DNA of 64,000 nt from Pectobacterium wasabiae CFBP 3304 (GCF_001742185.1 NZ_CP015750.1:744001-808000); one strand, 5' to 3'; positions 32,672 to 42,203 are shown, counted from the stretch's first letter. Translations and numbers: made by a program. The notes: generated from the sequence alone by a model not told the origin.

Positions 32672-33446
32672 CTTGGGCGTCTCCGAAAATACGGCGGGCG
32701 ATGGCTTCGGCAAACTGACTTTGCCGAGGCAATCCGTACCAGGTGCAGAGTGTCATAAAGCGATGATCGCTGAGGCTATCGCCTAAACCAATCACGGGAA
32801 AGGTGCCTCGTTCCGCGCGCAATTTGTTGAGCAAATAGGTTACTGCCCGCCCCTTCTCTACCGGATCGGGTAGCCAGGCAACGTTGTTGCTGTTGCGATG
32901 CAGATAAAAACCCTGTGTCGGATAGCGCTGCTCTATTTCATCGGCAATGGCGTAGAGTTCTTCGATTTGGGTGCTATCGCGGTGCTTCATCACCAGATAA
33001 ATCGGCGTATCGCCATATTCGTAATTAATCCGCGCCCAGCCGTTAATATTGCGCTCAGCCATCAGCTCAGTGATACCGTGCTGCATCGTGTGAAGCTGTT
33101 CCGCATACGGTGCCAGAGCAGTCAATATCTGCGCTTTCCAGACAGGCTCAGGTTCACCTTGCGGGGTAAGAATGACAGCGCCATGCGTGGTCACGGCCCA
33201 GGAACGGAAAGGAATGGCCACACGGGCAATTTCTTCCGTCCCGCGCGCCGTCACGGGGATCAGTTCCGCATATTCCAGCATCCAATCCACCAGCATGGCC
33301 TGCTCTTCGGTCATAAAGCTGCGCGGCGTCAGGCTGGGATCCAGCGCCCCCGTTCGATAAGGTTCAAGCGCCAACTCATTCACCATCTTACGTCGCGTCT
33401 GAAACAGCGTGTCGTCAAGATCGGAAAAAATAACGGGCTTAGTCAT
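32664..33446 (-). CDS. HAD-superfamily hydrolase of the Ter module
   Basis: The 260-residue protein has HAD motif I FSDLDDTLFQTRRK with both nucleophile and acid aspartates (DLDDT), motif II in VTARGTEE, and motif IV GLGDSLSDHRFM. It probably removes a phosphate from a small metabolite, with a Cof-like cap domain in between. Its start overlaps the phosphoribosyltransferase stop by eight bases and its end overlaps the StiP-like gene by eight bases. Confidence 0.87.
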   Translation of the reverse strand: MTKPVIFSDLDDTLFQTRRKMVNELALEPYRTGALDPSLTPRSFMTEEQAMLVDWMLEYAELIPVTARGTEEIARVAIPFRSWAVTTHGAVILTPQGEPEPVWKAQILTALAPYAEQLHTMQHGITELMAERNINGWARINYEYGDTPIYLVMKHRDSTQIEELYAIADEIEQRYPTQGFYLHRNSNNVAWLPDPVEKGRAVTYLLNKLRAERGTFPVIGLGDSLSDHRFMTLCTWYGLPRQSQFAEAIARRIFGDAQDA

Positions 33447-34581
33447 AGCTGATAATCTCCACGCTGGGCGCTACCGTCGCCAGCGCATCGAGTAATTGGG
33501 GATCGACACTCTCTGACGGCGTTTCCACGCAGAGCAAAATACGATCGAAACGTTGATGCATCACGTTGTAGACAAAATTCGCAATACCTAGCCCGTAATT
33601 GTCATTGAACGTTATCGCCGACTGAATGGCGAACCCGGTCGCGATAGGCGATCGTGTGGTAGAGCTGAACTTAACGTCAGCCCCCTGCGCTTGCAAATGC
33701 TCCGCCAGTAAAAAAGGTTCCCAAACAAACTCACTACTGCCCAGAACCAATATTTTTTCACTCGGCGCTACACGCAAATCACGCCCTAAATCCCCCGCAG
33801 GTTCGGCCATACCCACGCGTCCCCAGCTCTGTTTTCCCGTGATGGCAACGTTACCGCGCGCCGTGACATTCACCGTCGGCATAATGGGAAGAGGTGCATC
33901 CGGTTTGGGCACCCATTGCCAGTCGCCCTGAACTAGAGAAATAGACTGAAGGGGTAAAGGACAACGCTGTGCGAGCGCGCTACCGCTCCAGTCGGTCAGT
34001 GTGACAGCAAACACCTGCTGCAAGTGCGCAAGCCATGTGGTTTCTCGCAGGGCAGCCAGTAAATTAATGAACGTATTGCCCGTCGTCGCTTCATCATCAA
34101 TCAGTATCAGAGTACGTGCTTCACGCACGCGGCGACGTAACAACGCATCCTCGGGAAGATAGATCAAGTGATCGGTGGCGTGACTATGCGCTTCCTTAAA
34201 TTCACAGAGCAGCTCAGCGTCTTGCGGGTGGCGCGTGGAGGTCAAATAAACCGGCTCACTGACCCGTTGCCTCACCTCATCAAAAATACCTGCCCCTAAG
34301 CCTACCGCCGTTTCGGCCATGCCGATAAACAGCACTGGTCCCTCGATAGAATCCGGGAGCTGCTCTGCAAGCTGACGGTACACACCGCGCATCGTTGCAG
34401 GAGAAACAGGAATGTGTCGTCCTAGTACCTTACTAACAAACAGGAAAGCGCGCTTAGGGTTACGACGTTCAGCAATATCAAACAAGGTATCCAGCGCCGC
34501 CACGCCGCCAGTTGGCGTGACGCTGAGCGTGCCACAGGAAAGATCGCGGGTATAGACGGGCTGTTGTGGAATCGGTGACAT
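33439..34581 (-). CDS. Phosphoribosyltransferase with TRSP-like C-terminal domain
   Basis: The 380-residue protein carries a PRPP-binding loop LILIDDEATTGNTFINLL near residue 160, with the acidic pair and TTGNT turn typical of type I phosphoribosyltransferases. A second domain (from about residue 240) opens AITGKQSWGRVGM and ends in a segment FDRILLCVETPSESVD. It is expected to attach a ribosyl phosphate to a base-like acceptor in the Ter metabolite pathway. It lies six bases after the ATP-grasp gene and overlaps the HAD gene. Confidence 0.87.
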   Translation of the reverse strand: MSPIPQQPVYTRDLSCGTLSVTPTGGVAALDTLFDIAERRNPKRAFLFVSKVLGRHIPVSPATMRGVYRQLAEQLPDSIEGPVLFIGMAETAVGLGAGIFDEVRQRVSEPVYLTSTRHPQDAELLCEFKEAHSHATDHLIYLPEDALLRRRVREARTLILIDDEATTGNTFINLLAALRETTWLAHLQQVFAVTLTDWSGSALAQRCPLPLQSISLVQGDWQWVPKPDAPLPIMPTVNVTARGNVAITGKQSWGRVGMAEPAGDLGRDLRVAPSEKILVLGSSEFVWEPFLLAEHLQAQGADVKFSSTTRSPIATGFAIQSAITFNDNYGLGIANFVYNVMHQRFDRILLCVETPSESVDPQLLDALATVAPSVEIISYD

Positions 34582-34587
34582 TGTGGC

Positions 34588-35652
34588 TTACCCTTCCTGA
34601 AGTCGGTTAGACAGCGTAGTCTGGTAGCGGACAACATCCGTTATGGTGCGCACGGTCGCGGGCTCAAAGGCTTCCGCCGCCAGTTCGACCACCTGCTGCG
34701 CACTCAGCAATTCCAACTGCCGCATGGCGAATAATCCAGGCAGGTTTACACCACTAAAACGGGTATAGCCGATCCCCCCGGAAGGACGCATGTTGATCTC
34801 GAGCAGTTGAGGGACACCATCATCATTGTGGCGGGTCTGCACGTTGACTAGCCCATCCGCTTGCATCGACTCCGCACAGGCAATGGCGAGCTGGTAAGCT
34901 TCGCCGCTGTTTTCCAGATATTGCAGCGCACCAACCTTACGCCGCGCCACTGCGGCCAGCACTTTGCCTTTTTCTACCAGCATATCGACAGAATATTCCG
35001 GGCCAGGCAGGTAAGGCATCAGCACCAGCGGCGCAAAGTTTCCCGCTTCGCTCTGTGCATGTAGGTAGTGCTCTGGAGCAACCACACGCCTTTCTGGGTG
35101 GGTAAATACCGCCATCGGTGAGGCGCTATCATCAAAACGCCAAAAACCCATGCCATAAATGCCTGTTACGGGTTTAACACACAACGGCGCACCGGAAAAA
35201 GGTGCCGCAGCGATCTGCTGTCGGAGTTCATCAACGGAGGACACGCGAATCGAAGGTACGACGGCTAGCCCTAGTTTCTCCATTTCATGAGCAAAAGAGA
35301 CTTTGTCATCGGCTATCAGTAGAGACTCAACATTGGCGGTGCCGGTAGTGAGTTTCACGCCAAGCGATTCAATTTCATGTCGATGGTTTTCGCACCAGCG
35401 GCCATGCCGACCGGCATGGATCGCATGGATCCCCTGCGTTTTGACGGTCGTCAGAATAAATGAGAGGCGTTCAGTCTCGTCCTTTGGCTCCAGGAATGCA
35501 CGATCGGCAAGCGACAGAATTTCATTACGCTCATTACGATGAGAAGCAAAAATGGTGACATCCGCATCGCGGATTTCAGCAAATGACTTAATCGCCAAAA
35601 TCATATCACGCTGGGAAGACAAGCCTTCCATTAGCCAAATTCTCTGTGTCAT
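34588..35652 (-). CDS. ATP-grasp ligase of the Ter module
   Basis: The ATG at 35652 (MTQRIWLMEGLSSQRDMI) gives 354 residues; the open frame runs further to 35715 without support. The ATP-grasp fold is visible: CVKPVTGIYGMGFWRFDD near residue 160, MPYLPGPEYSVDMLVEKG near 215, and VNVQTRHNDDGVPQLLEINMRPSGG near 275 with the metal-binding E and N. It should ligate a carboxylate to an amine or thiol. It is the first gene of the five-gene enzyme unit and is divergent from terZ. Confidence 0.87.
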   Translation of the reverse strand: MTQRIWLMEGLSSQRDMILAIKSFAEIRDADVTIFASHRNERNEILSLADRAFLEPKDETERLSFILTTVKTQGIHAIHAGRHGRWCENHRHEIESLGVKLTTGTANVESLLIADDKVSFAHEMEKLGLAVVPSIRVSSVDELRQQIAAAPFSGAPLCVKPVTGIYGMGFWRFDDSASPMAVFTHPERRVVAPEHYLHAQSEAGNFAPLVLMPYLPGPEYSVDMLVEKGKVLAAVARRKVGALQYLENSGEAYQLAIACAESMQADGLVNVQTRHNDDGVPQLLEINMRPSGGIGYTRFSGVNLPGLFAMRQLELLSAQQVVELAAEAFEPATVRTITDVVRYQTTLSNRLQEG

Positions 35653-35974
35653 TGGTATGCATTCCCGTGCTGTGTTGCCTGATTGAGTTAAGCGCATTGA
35701 GTCTATTGACGCCACGATGATATGTCAATCATATGATGATTCACATTAAGTAAAGAAAAAATCTGATCTAGATGATTGAAAATATTAAGTAAAAAACAGT
35801 AAATTAATGATAATTATATTATATATTCATATAAATCAATATCATATTAAATTTAAAAAAATAAAAGATAAAAAGTTTTTTGCTCATAAACTACATCATG
35901 ATATGATTTTTTCAAGAATGGAATTTGGTGTAAAAAGCGTTGTTCTTTTCAATACCTTTATAAGGAATGTGGCT
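35653..35974. promoter_or_regulatory. Divergent ter promoter region with direct repeats
   Basis: This 322-bp, very AT-rich region separates the leftward enzyme unit from terZABCDE. Two exact copies of ttaagtaaa (35746-35754 and 35785-35793) lie 39 bases apart in the same orientation, about four helical turns. A third copy lies upstream of terW. They are good candidates for a shared regulator site, most simply TerW. AT content well above the surrounding genes also suits H-NS silencing. Confidence 0.55.
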
Positions 35975-36556
35975 ATGGTTTCTTTAAGTAAAAACCAGAC
36001 GATTTCTCTCAGCAAACAGTCTTCTGCTATCAGTAATCTTCACTTTGGGCTCGGCTGGGATCCAGTGAAAAAGAAAGGTCTCTTAGGGGGACTATTTGGC
36101 GGTAATGCGTCAATCGATCTTGATGCAGGATGCGTATTGCTCGACAAATCGGGTAATGAGATCGACACCGTATGGTTTCGTAAATTGAAGTCATCCTGTG
36201 GATCGGTAGTACACAGCGGAGACAACCTGACTGGCGAGGGAGACGGCGATGACGAAGTGATCCGCGTTGACCTGAACCGGCTCCCACAAAACGTCGAGTT
36301 CCTGGCATTTACCGTCAATAGCTTCCGTGGCCAAACGTTTAATGAAGTTGAAAATGCATTCTGCCGCGTCGTTGATCAGGCCAATAAAGAACAGGCTCGT
36401 TATCAGTTGACCGAACAAGGCTCTCATACCGGGATCGTTATCGCTTCACTGCGCCGCAATAATGGCCAGTGGGATTTCACCGCGCATGGGCAGGCCTGTC
36501 GTGGTCGCACCATTAGTGATATGCACGCTGATATCGTTGCTGCGGTGGTGCGCTAA
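35975..36556 (+). CDS. terZ: TerD-family protein TerZ
   Basis: The ATG at 35975, with AAGGA ten bases upstream, gives 193 residues starting MVSLSKNQTISLSK. The open frame extends to 35807 but that part is AT-rich promoter DNA. TerD-family features are the GLGWDPVKKKGL segment, the GGNASIDLDAGC strand and the calcium-binding [15 protein letters not shown] loop. It is first in the rightward terZABCDE operon, overlapping terA by one base (TAATG). TerZ is needed for the Ter phenotypes (tellurite, colicin and phage resistance) in E. coli. Confidence 0.92.
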   Translation: MVSLSKNQTISLSKQSSAISNLHFGLGWDPVKKKGLLGGLFGGNASIDLDAGCVLLDKSGNEIDTVWFRKLKSSCGSVVHSGDNLTGEGDGDDEVIRVDLNRLPQNVEFLAFTVNSFRGQTFNEVENAFCRVVDQANKEQARYQLTEQGSHTGIVIASLRRNNGQWDFTAHGQACRGRTISDMHADIVAAVVR

Positions 36557-37710
36557 TGAATCTGACCCCAGGCGGTAACGCCCCCGTCCCCAACAAAGCG
36601 TTGCAGGTTCGCATACTCTCCGGTGCGGCAGTCGATGCCAGTGCTTTCCGTCTGTTTGCAACAGGCAAGGTACAGGGCGACACAGATATGGTGTTTTATG
36701 GTCAGCCACGCAATGATGACGGCAGCGTCAGTCTGATGCATGAAGGGCACAACACCATCTTCACTATCGACGTCACTCGACTAAAGCCAGAAGTACAGAA
36801 GGTTGCCTTTACCGTTGCCTGTGAAGGTAGTCAAACCATCGCGAATTTACAGCGGCTCAACATTCAGGTTGAGGCTGATAATGAGGTTCTGGTTAACGGC
36901 AATGTCGAACTGGCAGGGCGTCAGGAAGCGGCACTGATCCTGGGAGAACTTTATCGTCGTAACAATGACTGGAAGTTTCGCTTTATTGCGCAGGGATTTA
37001 ACGGCGGCCTACAGCCCCTTGCCGAGCACTTCGGCGTCGACGTGGCAGCCCCTGCCGCACACGCTGAACCGACGCCTCCTCCGGCACCACCAGCTACAAG
37101 CCGCATCAATCTGAGCAAGGTGTCACTTACCAAAGAAAAACCGGCCATTAGCCTGGAAAAACGGGATAACTTCGGTGAGATTCGCATCAACTTGAACTGG
37201 CATCGCGAGGCCAAAGCGTCTGGCCTGCGTGGGATGTTTGGTGGCAGTAACGGCGTCGATCTCGACCTCGGTGCATTTGTCGAAATGCAAGACGGTCACA
37301 AAACCGTGGTTCAGGCCTTGGGCAACCGCTTTGGTGATTATCAGGACGAACCCTTTGTCCTGCTCAAAGGTGATGACCGTACTGGCGATGTATCAGAAGG
37401 CGAATGGCTGCATATCAATGGGCGCGAATGGAAGAATCTGCGTCAGGTGCTGATTTACGCCTTTATTTACGAAGGTGTGCCTAGCTGGAATAAAACCGAT
37501 GGTGTGGTCACGCTGCACATCCCCGATCAACCCCCGATCGAAACCCGAATGACGGAAGGACAAGATAGCCGCAGTATGTGTGCGGTTGCGCGTCTGGTCA
37601 ATGAAGGTGGAAGCATCAAGGTCGAGCGTATCAACCAGTTCTTCCGTGACCACGGCGAGATGGATAACGCACTTGGCTGGGGGTTCCGCTGGAAGGCGGG
37701 CTCAAAATAG
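36556..37710 (+). CDS. terA: Tellurium resistance protein TerA
   Basis: The 384-residue protein is a tandem TerD-related protein. The N-terminal half contains a divergent domain (FRLFATGKVQGDTDMVFYG), then a proline/alanine-rich linker (residues 176-192), then a second domain with NLNWHREAK, GVDLDLGAFVEM and LLKGDDRTGDVSEGEW. It matches TerA in size and position. It lies between terZ (one-base overlap) and terB (23-base gap). The exact biochemical role is unknown; TerA belongs to the cytoplasmic Ter complex. Confidence 0.92.
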   Translation: MNLTPGGNAPVPNKALQVRILSGAAVDASAFRLFATGKVQGDTDMVFYGQPRNDDGSVSLMHEGHNTIFTIDVTRLKPEVQKVAFTVACEGSQTIANLQRLNIQVEADNEVLVNGNVELAGRQEAALILGELYRRNNDWKFRFIAQGFNGGLQPLAEHFGVDVAAPAAHAEPTPPPAPPATSRINLSKVSLTKEKPAISLEKRDNFGEIRINLNWHREAKASGLRGMFGGSNGVDLDLGAFVEMQDGHKTVVQALGNRFGDYQDEPFVLLKGDDRTGDVSEGEWLHINGREWKNLRQVLIYAFIYEGVPSWNKTDGVVTLHIPDQPPIETRMTEGQDSRSMCAVARLVNEGGSIKVERINQFFRDHGEMDNALGWGFRWKAGSK

Positions 37711-37733
37711 TTTCATTTTACGAGGGTTTCAAC

Positions 37734-38189
37734 ATGAGTTTTCTTAATAAGGTTAAAGGCGCTTTTAATGCCAGCCGAGAAGAGTTGACGAAACAGGTCG
37801 GACGCTTCAAGAACAAGAAATTTCTGCAAGGTACTGTCGCCGTCTGTGTCCGCATCGCGGTATCCAGCGGCGGCGTGAGTACAGAAGAAAAACAGAAGAT
37901 GATCGGCTTTCTCAAATCATCAGAAGAGTTAAAAGTATTTGATACTGCTGAAGTTATTGAATTCTTTAACAAACTGGTTGCCAGTTTCGATTTCGATGAA
38001 GAGGTCGGAAAAGGTGAAACCATGAAATACATCCTGGCGCTCAAAGATCAACCTGAAGCCGCACAGCTAGCTCTGCGAGTCGGCATTGCGGTTGCCAAAA
38101 GTGACGGTGATTTCGATGCAGCAGAACAACATGCCGTGCGAGAGATCGCGACAGCGCTTGGGTTTCAACCAGCCGATTTCGGCCTTTGA
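37734..38189 (+). CDS. terB: Tellurium resistance protein TerB
   Basis: The 151-residue, mainly helical protein has the TerB pattern of acidic metal-binding turns: AVSSGGVSTEEKQKM and AVAKSDGDFDAAEQHAVREI at corresponding helical repeats. TerB is known to associate with membrane TerC and to be peripheral on the inner membrane face. It follows terA by 23 bases with a gaggg ribosome site and precedes terC by 25 bases. Confidence 0.93.
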   Translation: MSFLNKVKGAFNASREELTKQVGRFKNKKFLQGTVAVCVRIAVSSGGVSTEEKQKMIGFLKSSEELKVFDTAEVIEFFNKLVASFDFDEEVGKGETMKYILALKDQPEAAQLALRVGIAVAKSDGDFDAAEQHAVREIATALGFQPADFGL

Positions 38190-38214
38190 TGTCAATATCC
38201 TCTAAGGGTTATCT

Positions 38215-39258
38215 ATGGTATCCACTCATATCGGCTTCCCGACAGAAACCGTCATTGTTTTCATAGCACTGGCCGTCGGGGCCATTTTTATCGACCTGTT
38301 CATGCACCGCCATGACAAGCCGATTTCGTTGAAAAGCGCAGCGCTGTGGTCTGTGTTCTGGGTCATTGTGGCGATGGCTTTTGCCGGTTTTCTCTATATT
38401 CATCACGGTACTGAGGTCGCCAGCCTGTTTATTACCGGCTATGCGCTGGAAAAAGTGCTATCGGTGGATAACCTGTTCGTGATGATGGCGATCTTCTCCT
38501 GGTTCTCCGTTCCCGATCGTTACCGTCACCGCGTACTCTACTGGGGGATCATCGGGGCCATCGTGTTCCGTGGTATTTTCGTCGCGATCGGTACTGGGCT
38601 GCTCAGTCTGGGGCCGTATGTCGAAATCGTCTTTGCTCTGATCGTTGCCTGGACCGCCGTCATGATGCTGAAAAGCGGCGACGATGACGAAGAGATCGAA
38701 GATTACTCACAGCACCTCGCTTACCGTTTGGTAAAACGCTTCTTCCCTATCTGGCCAAAATTGAGAGGCCACGCGTTTCTGTTAAACCAGAAAGAAGTGG
38801 ACGAAGAACTGGCCAAGCCGGAAAACAAAGACGTCACAATTGGCCGTGGAAGCAAAGCCGCCTTCTACGCCACGCCACTGATGCTTTGTGTCGCGGTAGT
38901 CGAACTTTCTGACGTGATGTTCGCCTTTGACTCAGTTCCCGCTATTATTGCCGTGAGCCGTGAGCCGCTGATTGTTTACAGTGCGATGATGTTCGCCATC
39001 CTTGGCTTGCGTACACTCTACTTTGTACTGGAAGCACTGAAACAATATCTGGTTCATCTGGAAAAAGCCGTTATTGTGTTGCTGTTCTTTATTGCTGCCA
39101 AGCTTGGCCTGAATGCAACCGATCACATATGGCACCACGGCTACAGCATCTCGGCAACCACCAGCCTGCTCGTTGTTCTGGGCGTACTGGCGCTGGGCAT
39201 TGTCATCAGCATAATGTTCCCAGCCAAACCCGATGCTGAGGAGAACAAGGAGAGTTAA
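38215..39258 (+). CDS. terC: Integral membrane protein TerC
   Basis: The 347-residue protein has about nine hydrophobic segments and the TerC signature: EKVLSVDNLFVMMAIF near residue 80 and VVELSDVMFAFDSVPAIIAVS near residue 225, with membrane-embedded aspartates. TerC anchors the Ter complex in the inner membrane; related proteins influence manganese handling. It is intact and sits in the standard order between terB and terD. Confidence 0.95.
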   Translation: MVSTHIGFPTETVIVFIALAVGAIFIDLFMHRHDKPISLKSAALWSVFWVIVAMAFAGFLYIHHGTEVASLFITGYALEKVLSVDNLFVMMAIFSWFSVPDRYRHRVLYWGIIGAIVFRGIFVAIGTGLLSLGPYVEIVFALIVAWTAVMMLKSGDDDEEIEDYSQHLAYRLVKRFFPIWPKLRGHAFLLNQKEVDEELAKPENKDVTIGRGSKAAFYATPLMLCVAVVELSDVMFAFDSVPAIIAVSREPLIVYSAMMFAILGLRTLYFVLEALKQYLVHLEKAVIVLLFFIAAKLGLNATDHIWHHGYSISATTSLLVVLGVLALGIVISIMFPAKPDAEENKES

Positions 39259-39310
39259 TCTTCTGCTCCTAACACTACATTCTGAAATATCAACTTAAGA
39301 GGTTAATTTA

Positions 39311-39889
39311 ATGAGCGTTTCTCTTTCTAAAGGCGGTAATGTCTCACTGAGCAAAGCAGCACCGACGATGAAAAATGTCTTAGTCGGTCTTGGCTGGGAT
39401 GCACGCGCGACGGATGGTCAGGACTTTGACCTGGATGCGTCAGCATTCCTGCTCAATGCAAATGGCAAAGTCCGTGGCGATACCGACTTCATTTTCTACA
39501 ATAACTTGAAGTCTGCTGATGGCTCAGTGGCCCACACCGGCGATAACCGTACAGGCGCGGGTGATGGAGATGACGAATCATTGAAAATTAAGCTGGATCT
39601 GATTCCGGCTGAGGTCGACAAAATCGTTTTCGTTGTCACTATCCATGATGCACAGGTCCGTAACCAGAGCTTTGGTCAGGTATCCGGCGCGTTCATTCGC
39701 CTGGTAAACGATGACACCCAAACAGAAATCGCACGCTATGACCTGACTGAAGATGCTTCCACTGAAACAGCCATGCTGTTCGGTGAACTGTATCGTCATA
39801 ATACGGAGTGGAAATTCCGTGCTGTCGGTCAGGGCTATGCGGGTGGTTTGGCATCGGTTTGCTCACAATACGGTATCAACGCATCCTGA
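39311..39889 (+). CDS. terD: Tellurium resistance protein TerD
   Basis: The 192-residue protein is a canonical Ter[16 protein letters not shown] opening, [21 protein letters not shown], and the calcium sites in [15 protein letters not shown]. It ends [12 protein letters not shown] as usual. TerD binds calcium and is cytoplasmic. It is about 65 percent identical by eye to the next gene, terE. Gaps on both sides are 52 and 74 bases. Confidence 0.95.
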   Translation: MSVSLSKGGNVSLSKAAPTMKNVLVGLGWDARATDGQDFDLDASAFLLNANGKVRGDTDFIFYNNLKSADGSVAHTGDNRTGAGDGDDESLKIKLDLIPAEVDKIVFVVTIHDAQVRNQSFGQVSGAFIRLVNDDTQTEIARYDLTEDASTETAMLFGELYRHNTEWKFRAVGQGYAGGLASVCSQYGINAS

Positions 39890-39963
39890 TAGACCTCACC
39901 TTGTCTTTTCCTTTGGGCAGTCTTGAACTGCCCAGTAATCCACGCTAAAGCAGGAGCTATAAA

Positions 39964-40539
39964 ATGGCAGTTTCTCTGGTAAAAGGCGGCAATGTATCCC
40001 TAACGAAAGAAGCACCAACCATGAATGTTGCCATGGTCGGCCTAGGATGGGATGCGCGTGTCACCGATGGACAGGCGTTCGATCTGGATGCATCAGTATT
40101 TATGGTGGGAGAAGATGGTAAGGTACTGTCTGACGCTAATTTTATTTTCTTCAATAACAAACTGAGCCCTTGTGCCTCTGTTGAGCACCAAGGCGATAAC
40201 CGCACCGGAGAAGGTGACGGCGACGATGAGCAAGTAAAAATTCATCTGGCGAAGGTGCCGGCTGAAGTGAAAAAGCTGGTGTTTTCCGTGACGATTTATG
40301 ATGCCGAAGGCCGTAAACAAAATTTCGGTATGGTCAGCAACAGTTTCATGCGCGTCTATAACAACGATACCAGTGCTGAAATTGCGCGTTTCGATCTGTC
40401 TGAAGATGCGTCCACCGAAACCGCTATGGTTTTTGGCGAACTATACCGTAATGGCACCGAGTGGAAATTCAAGGCTGTAGGTCAAGGCTTTGCGGGCGGA
40501 TTGTCAGCCCTTGCTGCTCAACACGGCGTCAATGTGTGA
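39964..40539 (+). CDS. terE: TerE, TerD-family protein
   Basis: The 191-residue protein is the second TerD paralogue of the operon: [39 protein letters not shown] and [16 protein letters not shown]. An aggagc site precedes the ATG. A strong terminator follows directly, so the operon ends here and terF, which follows terE in E. coli O157 and IncHI2 plasmids, is absent. The three vWA genes on the other side may replace it. Confidence 0.94.
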   Translation: MAVSLVKGGNVSLTKEAPTMNVAMVGLGWDARVTDGQAFDLDASVFMVGEDGKVLSDANFIFFNNKLSPCASVEHQGDNRTGEGDGDDEQVKIHLAKVPAEVKKLVFSVTIYDAEGRKQNFGMVSNSFMRVYNNDTSAEIARFDLSEDASTETAMVFGELYRNGTEWKFKAVGQGFAGGLSALAAQHGVNV

Positions 40540-40549
40540 TTGATACGGT

Positions 40550-40578
40550 CTCCCCGACTTAGGTCGGGGAGTTTCTTC
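40550..40578 (+). terminator. Rho-independent terminator after terE
   Basis: Stem ctccccgac (40550-40558) with gtcggggag (40563-40571), a four-base loop, and tttcttc behind it. It lies between convergent terE and the HAD-IB gene. Confidence 0.9.
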
Positions 40579-40581
40579 ATG

Positions 40582-41265
40582 TTAAGGATGAACCTTAATC
40601 ACGCCCGATAGAAGTAGCCGTTCCGAAAGTGGTTTGCGCCGCAGCCAGCGCGGATGAAAATGACGCCAGTGCGCATCATGGGCGGACGCCAACAGCTCGT
40701 AGTCGCCACGGGTATCACCCCATGCGCGTATATGGTATTGGTTTAGCGGGCCATACACGCTTTCCAAACGCTGCACCTTATAACTACATCGACAGTTATG
40801 CCCGTTAATCTTTCCGGTCAGTATTCCGTTTTCTACCTCAAGCTGCGTCCCAATCAGTTTCACACCGAGTCGCTCGGCAAAAGGACGTAACACGATCTCA
40901 GGCGATGCTGAACAGAGTGTCACTTCAGCTCCGGAATGCAATTCCGCAGCGACGCCAAGCACCCCAGACTTACGCATTAACGTATTCCACTTACGTTGAC
41001 AAAACGCTTCTGCTTTTTCCTGTATCCAGGATGCCTCGATGCCAGAAAGAAACGTGGCGATGAGATATTCTTTTAGCTCGTCACGTGTCAATTTACGCTG
41101 CACACAGCGTGCAGAGGGCAACACCAGATGCATCATGCGTCGGGCAAAAACACGCTTGCCGAAGGCAAAACGTAAAAAAGGAATAAAGCTATCGTGGTAG
41201 GTCAAGGTTCCATCAAAATCGAAAACCGACAGAACCTGACGAGTCCCATTGAACTCAGTATTCAT
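40582..41265 (-). CDS. HAD-IB family phosphatase
   Basis: The ATG at 41265 with ggagag nine bases upstream gives 227 residues (MNTEFNGTRQVLSVFDFDGT). HAD motif I is FDFDGTLTYHD, motif II is in LCSASPEI, and motif IV is GDTRGDYELL, the pattern of the phosphoserine phosphatase-like subfamily IB. The substrate is unknown. It starts 15 bases after the DeoR regulator and is probably co-transcribed with it; the pair borders the Ter island but is convergent with terE and need not belong to it. Confidence 0.87.
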   Translation of the reverse strand: MNTEFNGTRQVLSVFDFDGTLTYHDSFIPFLRFAFGKRVFARRMMHLVLPSARCVQRKLTRDELKEYLIATFLSGIEASWIQEKAEAFCQRKWNTLMRKSGVLGVAAELHSGAEVTLCSASPEIVLRPFAERLGVKLIGTQLEVENGILTGKINGHNCRCSYKVQRLESVYGPLNQYHIRAWGDTRGDYELLASAHDAHWRHFHPRWLRRKPLSERLLLSGVIKVHP

Positions 41266-41280
41266 TGCCAAACTCTCCTG

Positions 41281-42102
41281 TCAGCCGCCAACCAACGTAA
41301 GATTAAATGTTTTACCTTTCAGTTGCGCCTGTACGTCGGGCACTAACGCGCTGTCGGTGATGATATCGGTCAGATCTGACAACGGTGTCACGCAGAACAG
41401 GGAATACGCCCCATATTTACTGCTATCGGCCAGCAACACCCGGCGGCTGGCATTTGCGCCAAGATCTTGCTTCACACCCGCTTTTTCTTCCGTCGGTGTG
41501 GTCACCCCTTTATCCAGACTCCACGAGTTGCAGCTAATAAACGCAATATCGGGATAAATGTTGCGTAACAAGCGGCGACCATGCTCGCCGATACAGGATT
41601 GGCTGCTGTCATCAATACGCCCGCCAATAATCGTCACTTCAATCTGCTTGAATTCAGACAGAAATAACGCAATTTGCAAATCGGCGGTAATCACACGCAG
41701 CGGCAGATGCGTTAAGTTACGCGCCAATTCCAGCATCGTCGTTCCCGCATCCAGCACTACCGCGCTACCCGGCGTCACCAATGTGGCGGCATAACGCGCA
41801 ATCGCCTGCTTTTCCTGAAGATTGCGATGCTGTTTCTCGTTCGTGGTCGGCTGGGAAGGAATAAAGCGATTAAGCGTCACGCCACCATGACTACGGCTAA
41901 TCACCCCCTGCTCATCCAGCTTGATTAAATCACGACGGATCGTCGCCGGAGAAGCGTCGATCACAGACACCAGTTCCTCTACCGTCACCAGATTATGGCT
42001 TTTCAGATAATCCATGATCTGATCAAGGCGGCTTTGTCCTTTTACTTTATCCCCGCTCATGCGGAAAGCATCGGTTAATGTAGGATCCACGGCGATATCC
42101 AT
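41281..42102 (-). CDS. DeoR-family transcriptional regulator
   Basis: The 273-residue protein has an N-terminal DeoR helix-turn-helix ([29 protein letters not shown], residues about 35-65) and the sugar-phosphate sensor domain with [15 protein letters not shown], the phosphate-binding DAGTT loop. DeoR members usually repress sugar catabolism genes and respond to a phosphorylated sugar. Start at 42102 or at the second ATG 42060; neither has a strong ribosome site. It is divergent from the IclR regulator across 412 bases of repeat-rich DNA. Confidence 0.87.
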   Translation of the reverse strand: MDIAVDPTLTDAFRMSGDKVKGQSRLDQIMDYLKSHNLVTVEELVSVIDASPATIRRDLIKLDEQGVISRSHGGVTLNRFIPSQPTTNEKQHRNLQEKQAIARYAATLVTPGSAVVLDAGTTMLELARNLTHLPLRVITADLQIALFLSEFKQIEVTIIGGRIDDSSQSCIGEHGRRLLRNIYPDIAFISCNSWSLDKGVTTPTEEKAGVKQDLGANASRRVLLADSSKYGAYSLFCVTPLSDLTDIITDSALVPDVQAQLKGKTFNLTLVGG

Positions 42103-42123
42103 CTTACTGTTGTTAAGCTATGC

Positions 42124-42190
42124 CTTAAATAATTCACGTCGCAAGCAGGCGGAAAGCGAATGCACCTGCTGCTTGAAATATGACGGCTAT
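42124..42190. repeat. Interspersed repeat B, short internally deleted copy
   Basis: The ends (ttaaataattcacg and gcttgaaatatgacgg) match those of the longer copies at 56429-56615 and 61461-61657, with the middle missing. The terminal parts are complementary (ttcaagc-type against gcttgaa-type), so the RNA would fold into a hairpin. Confidence 0.65.
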
Positions 42191-42203
42191 CTGTATTCTT
42201 GTC

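Noticed and set aside
32672..32713. Upstream start of the StiP-like gene
   Set aside because: It lies within the HAD gene with no ribosome site; ATG 32671 overlaps the HAD stop in the usual coupled way.
35807..35974. N-terminal extension of terZ
   Set aside because: The extra 56 codons are AT-rich promoter DNA containing the shared motif region; ATG 35975 has a good ribosome site and the family-standard start.
40540..40581. A missing or hidden terF after terE
   Set aside because: A strong terminator follows terE at once and the next gene is convergent, so terF is truly absent here.
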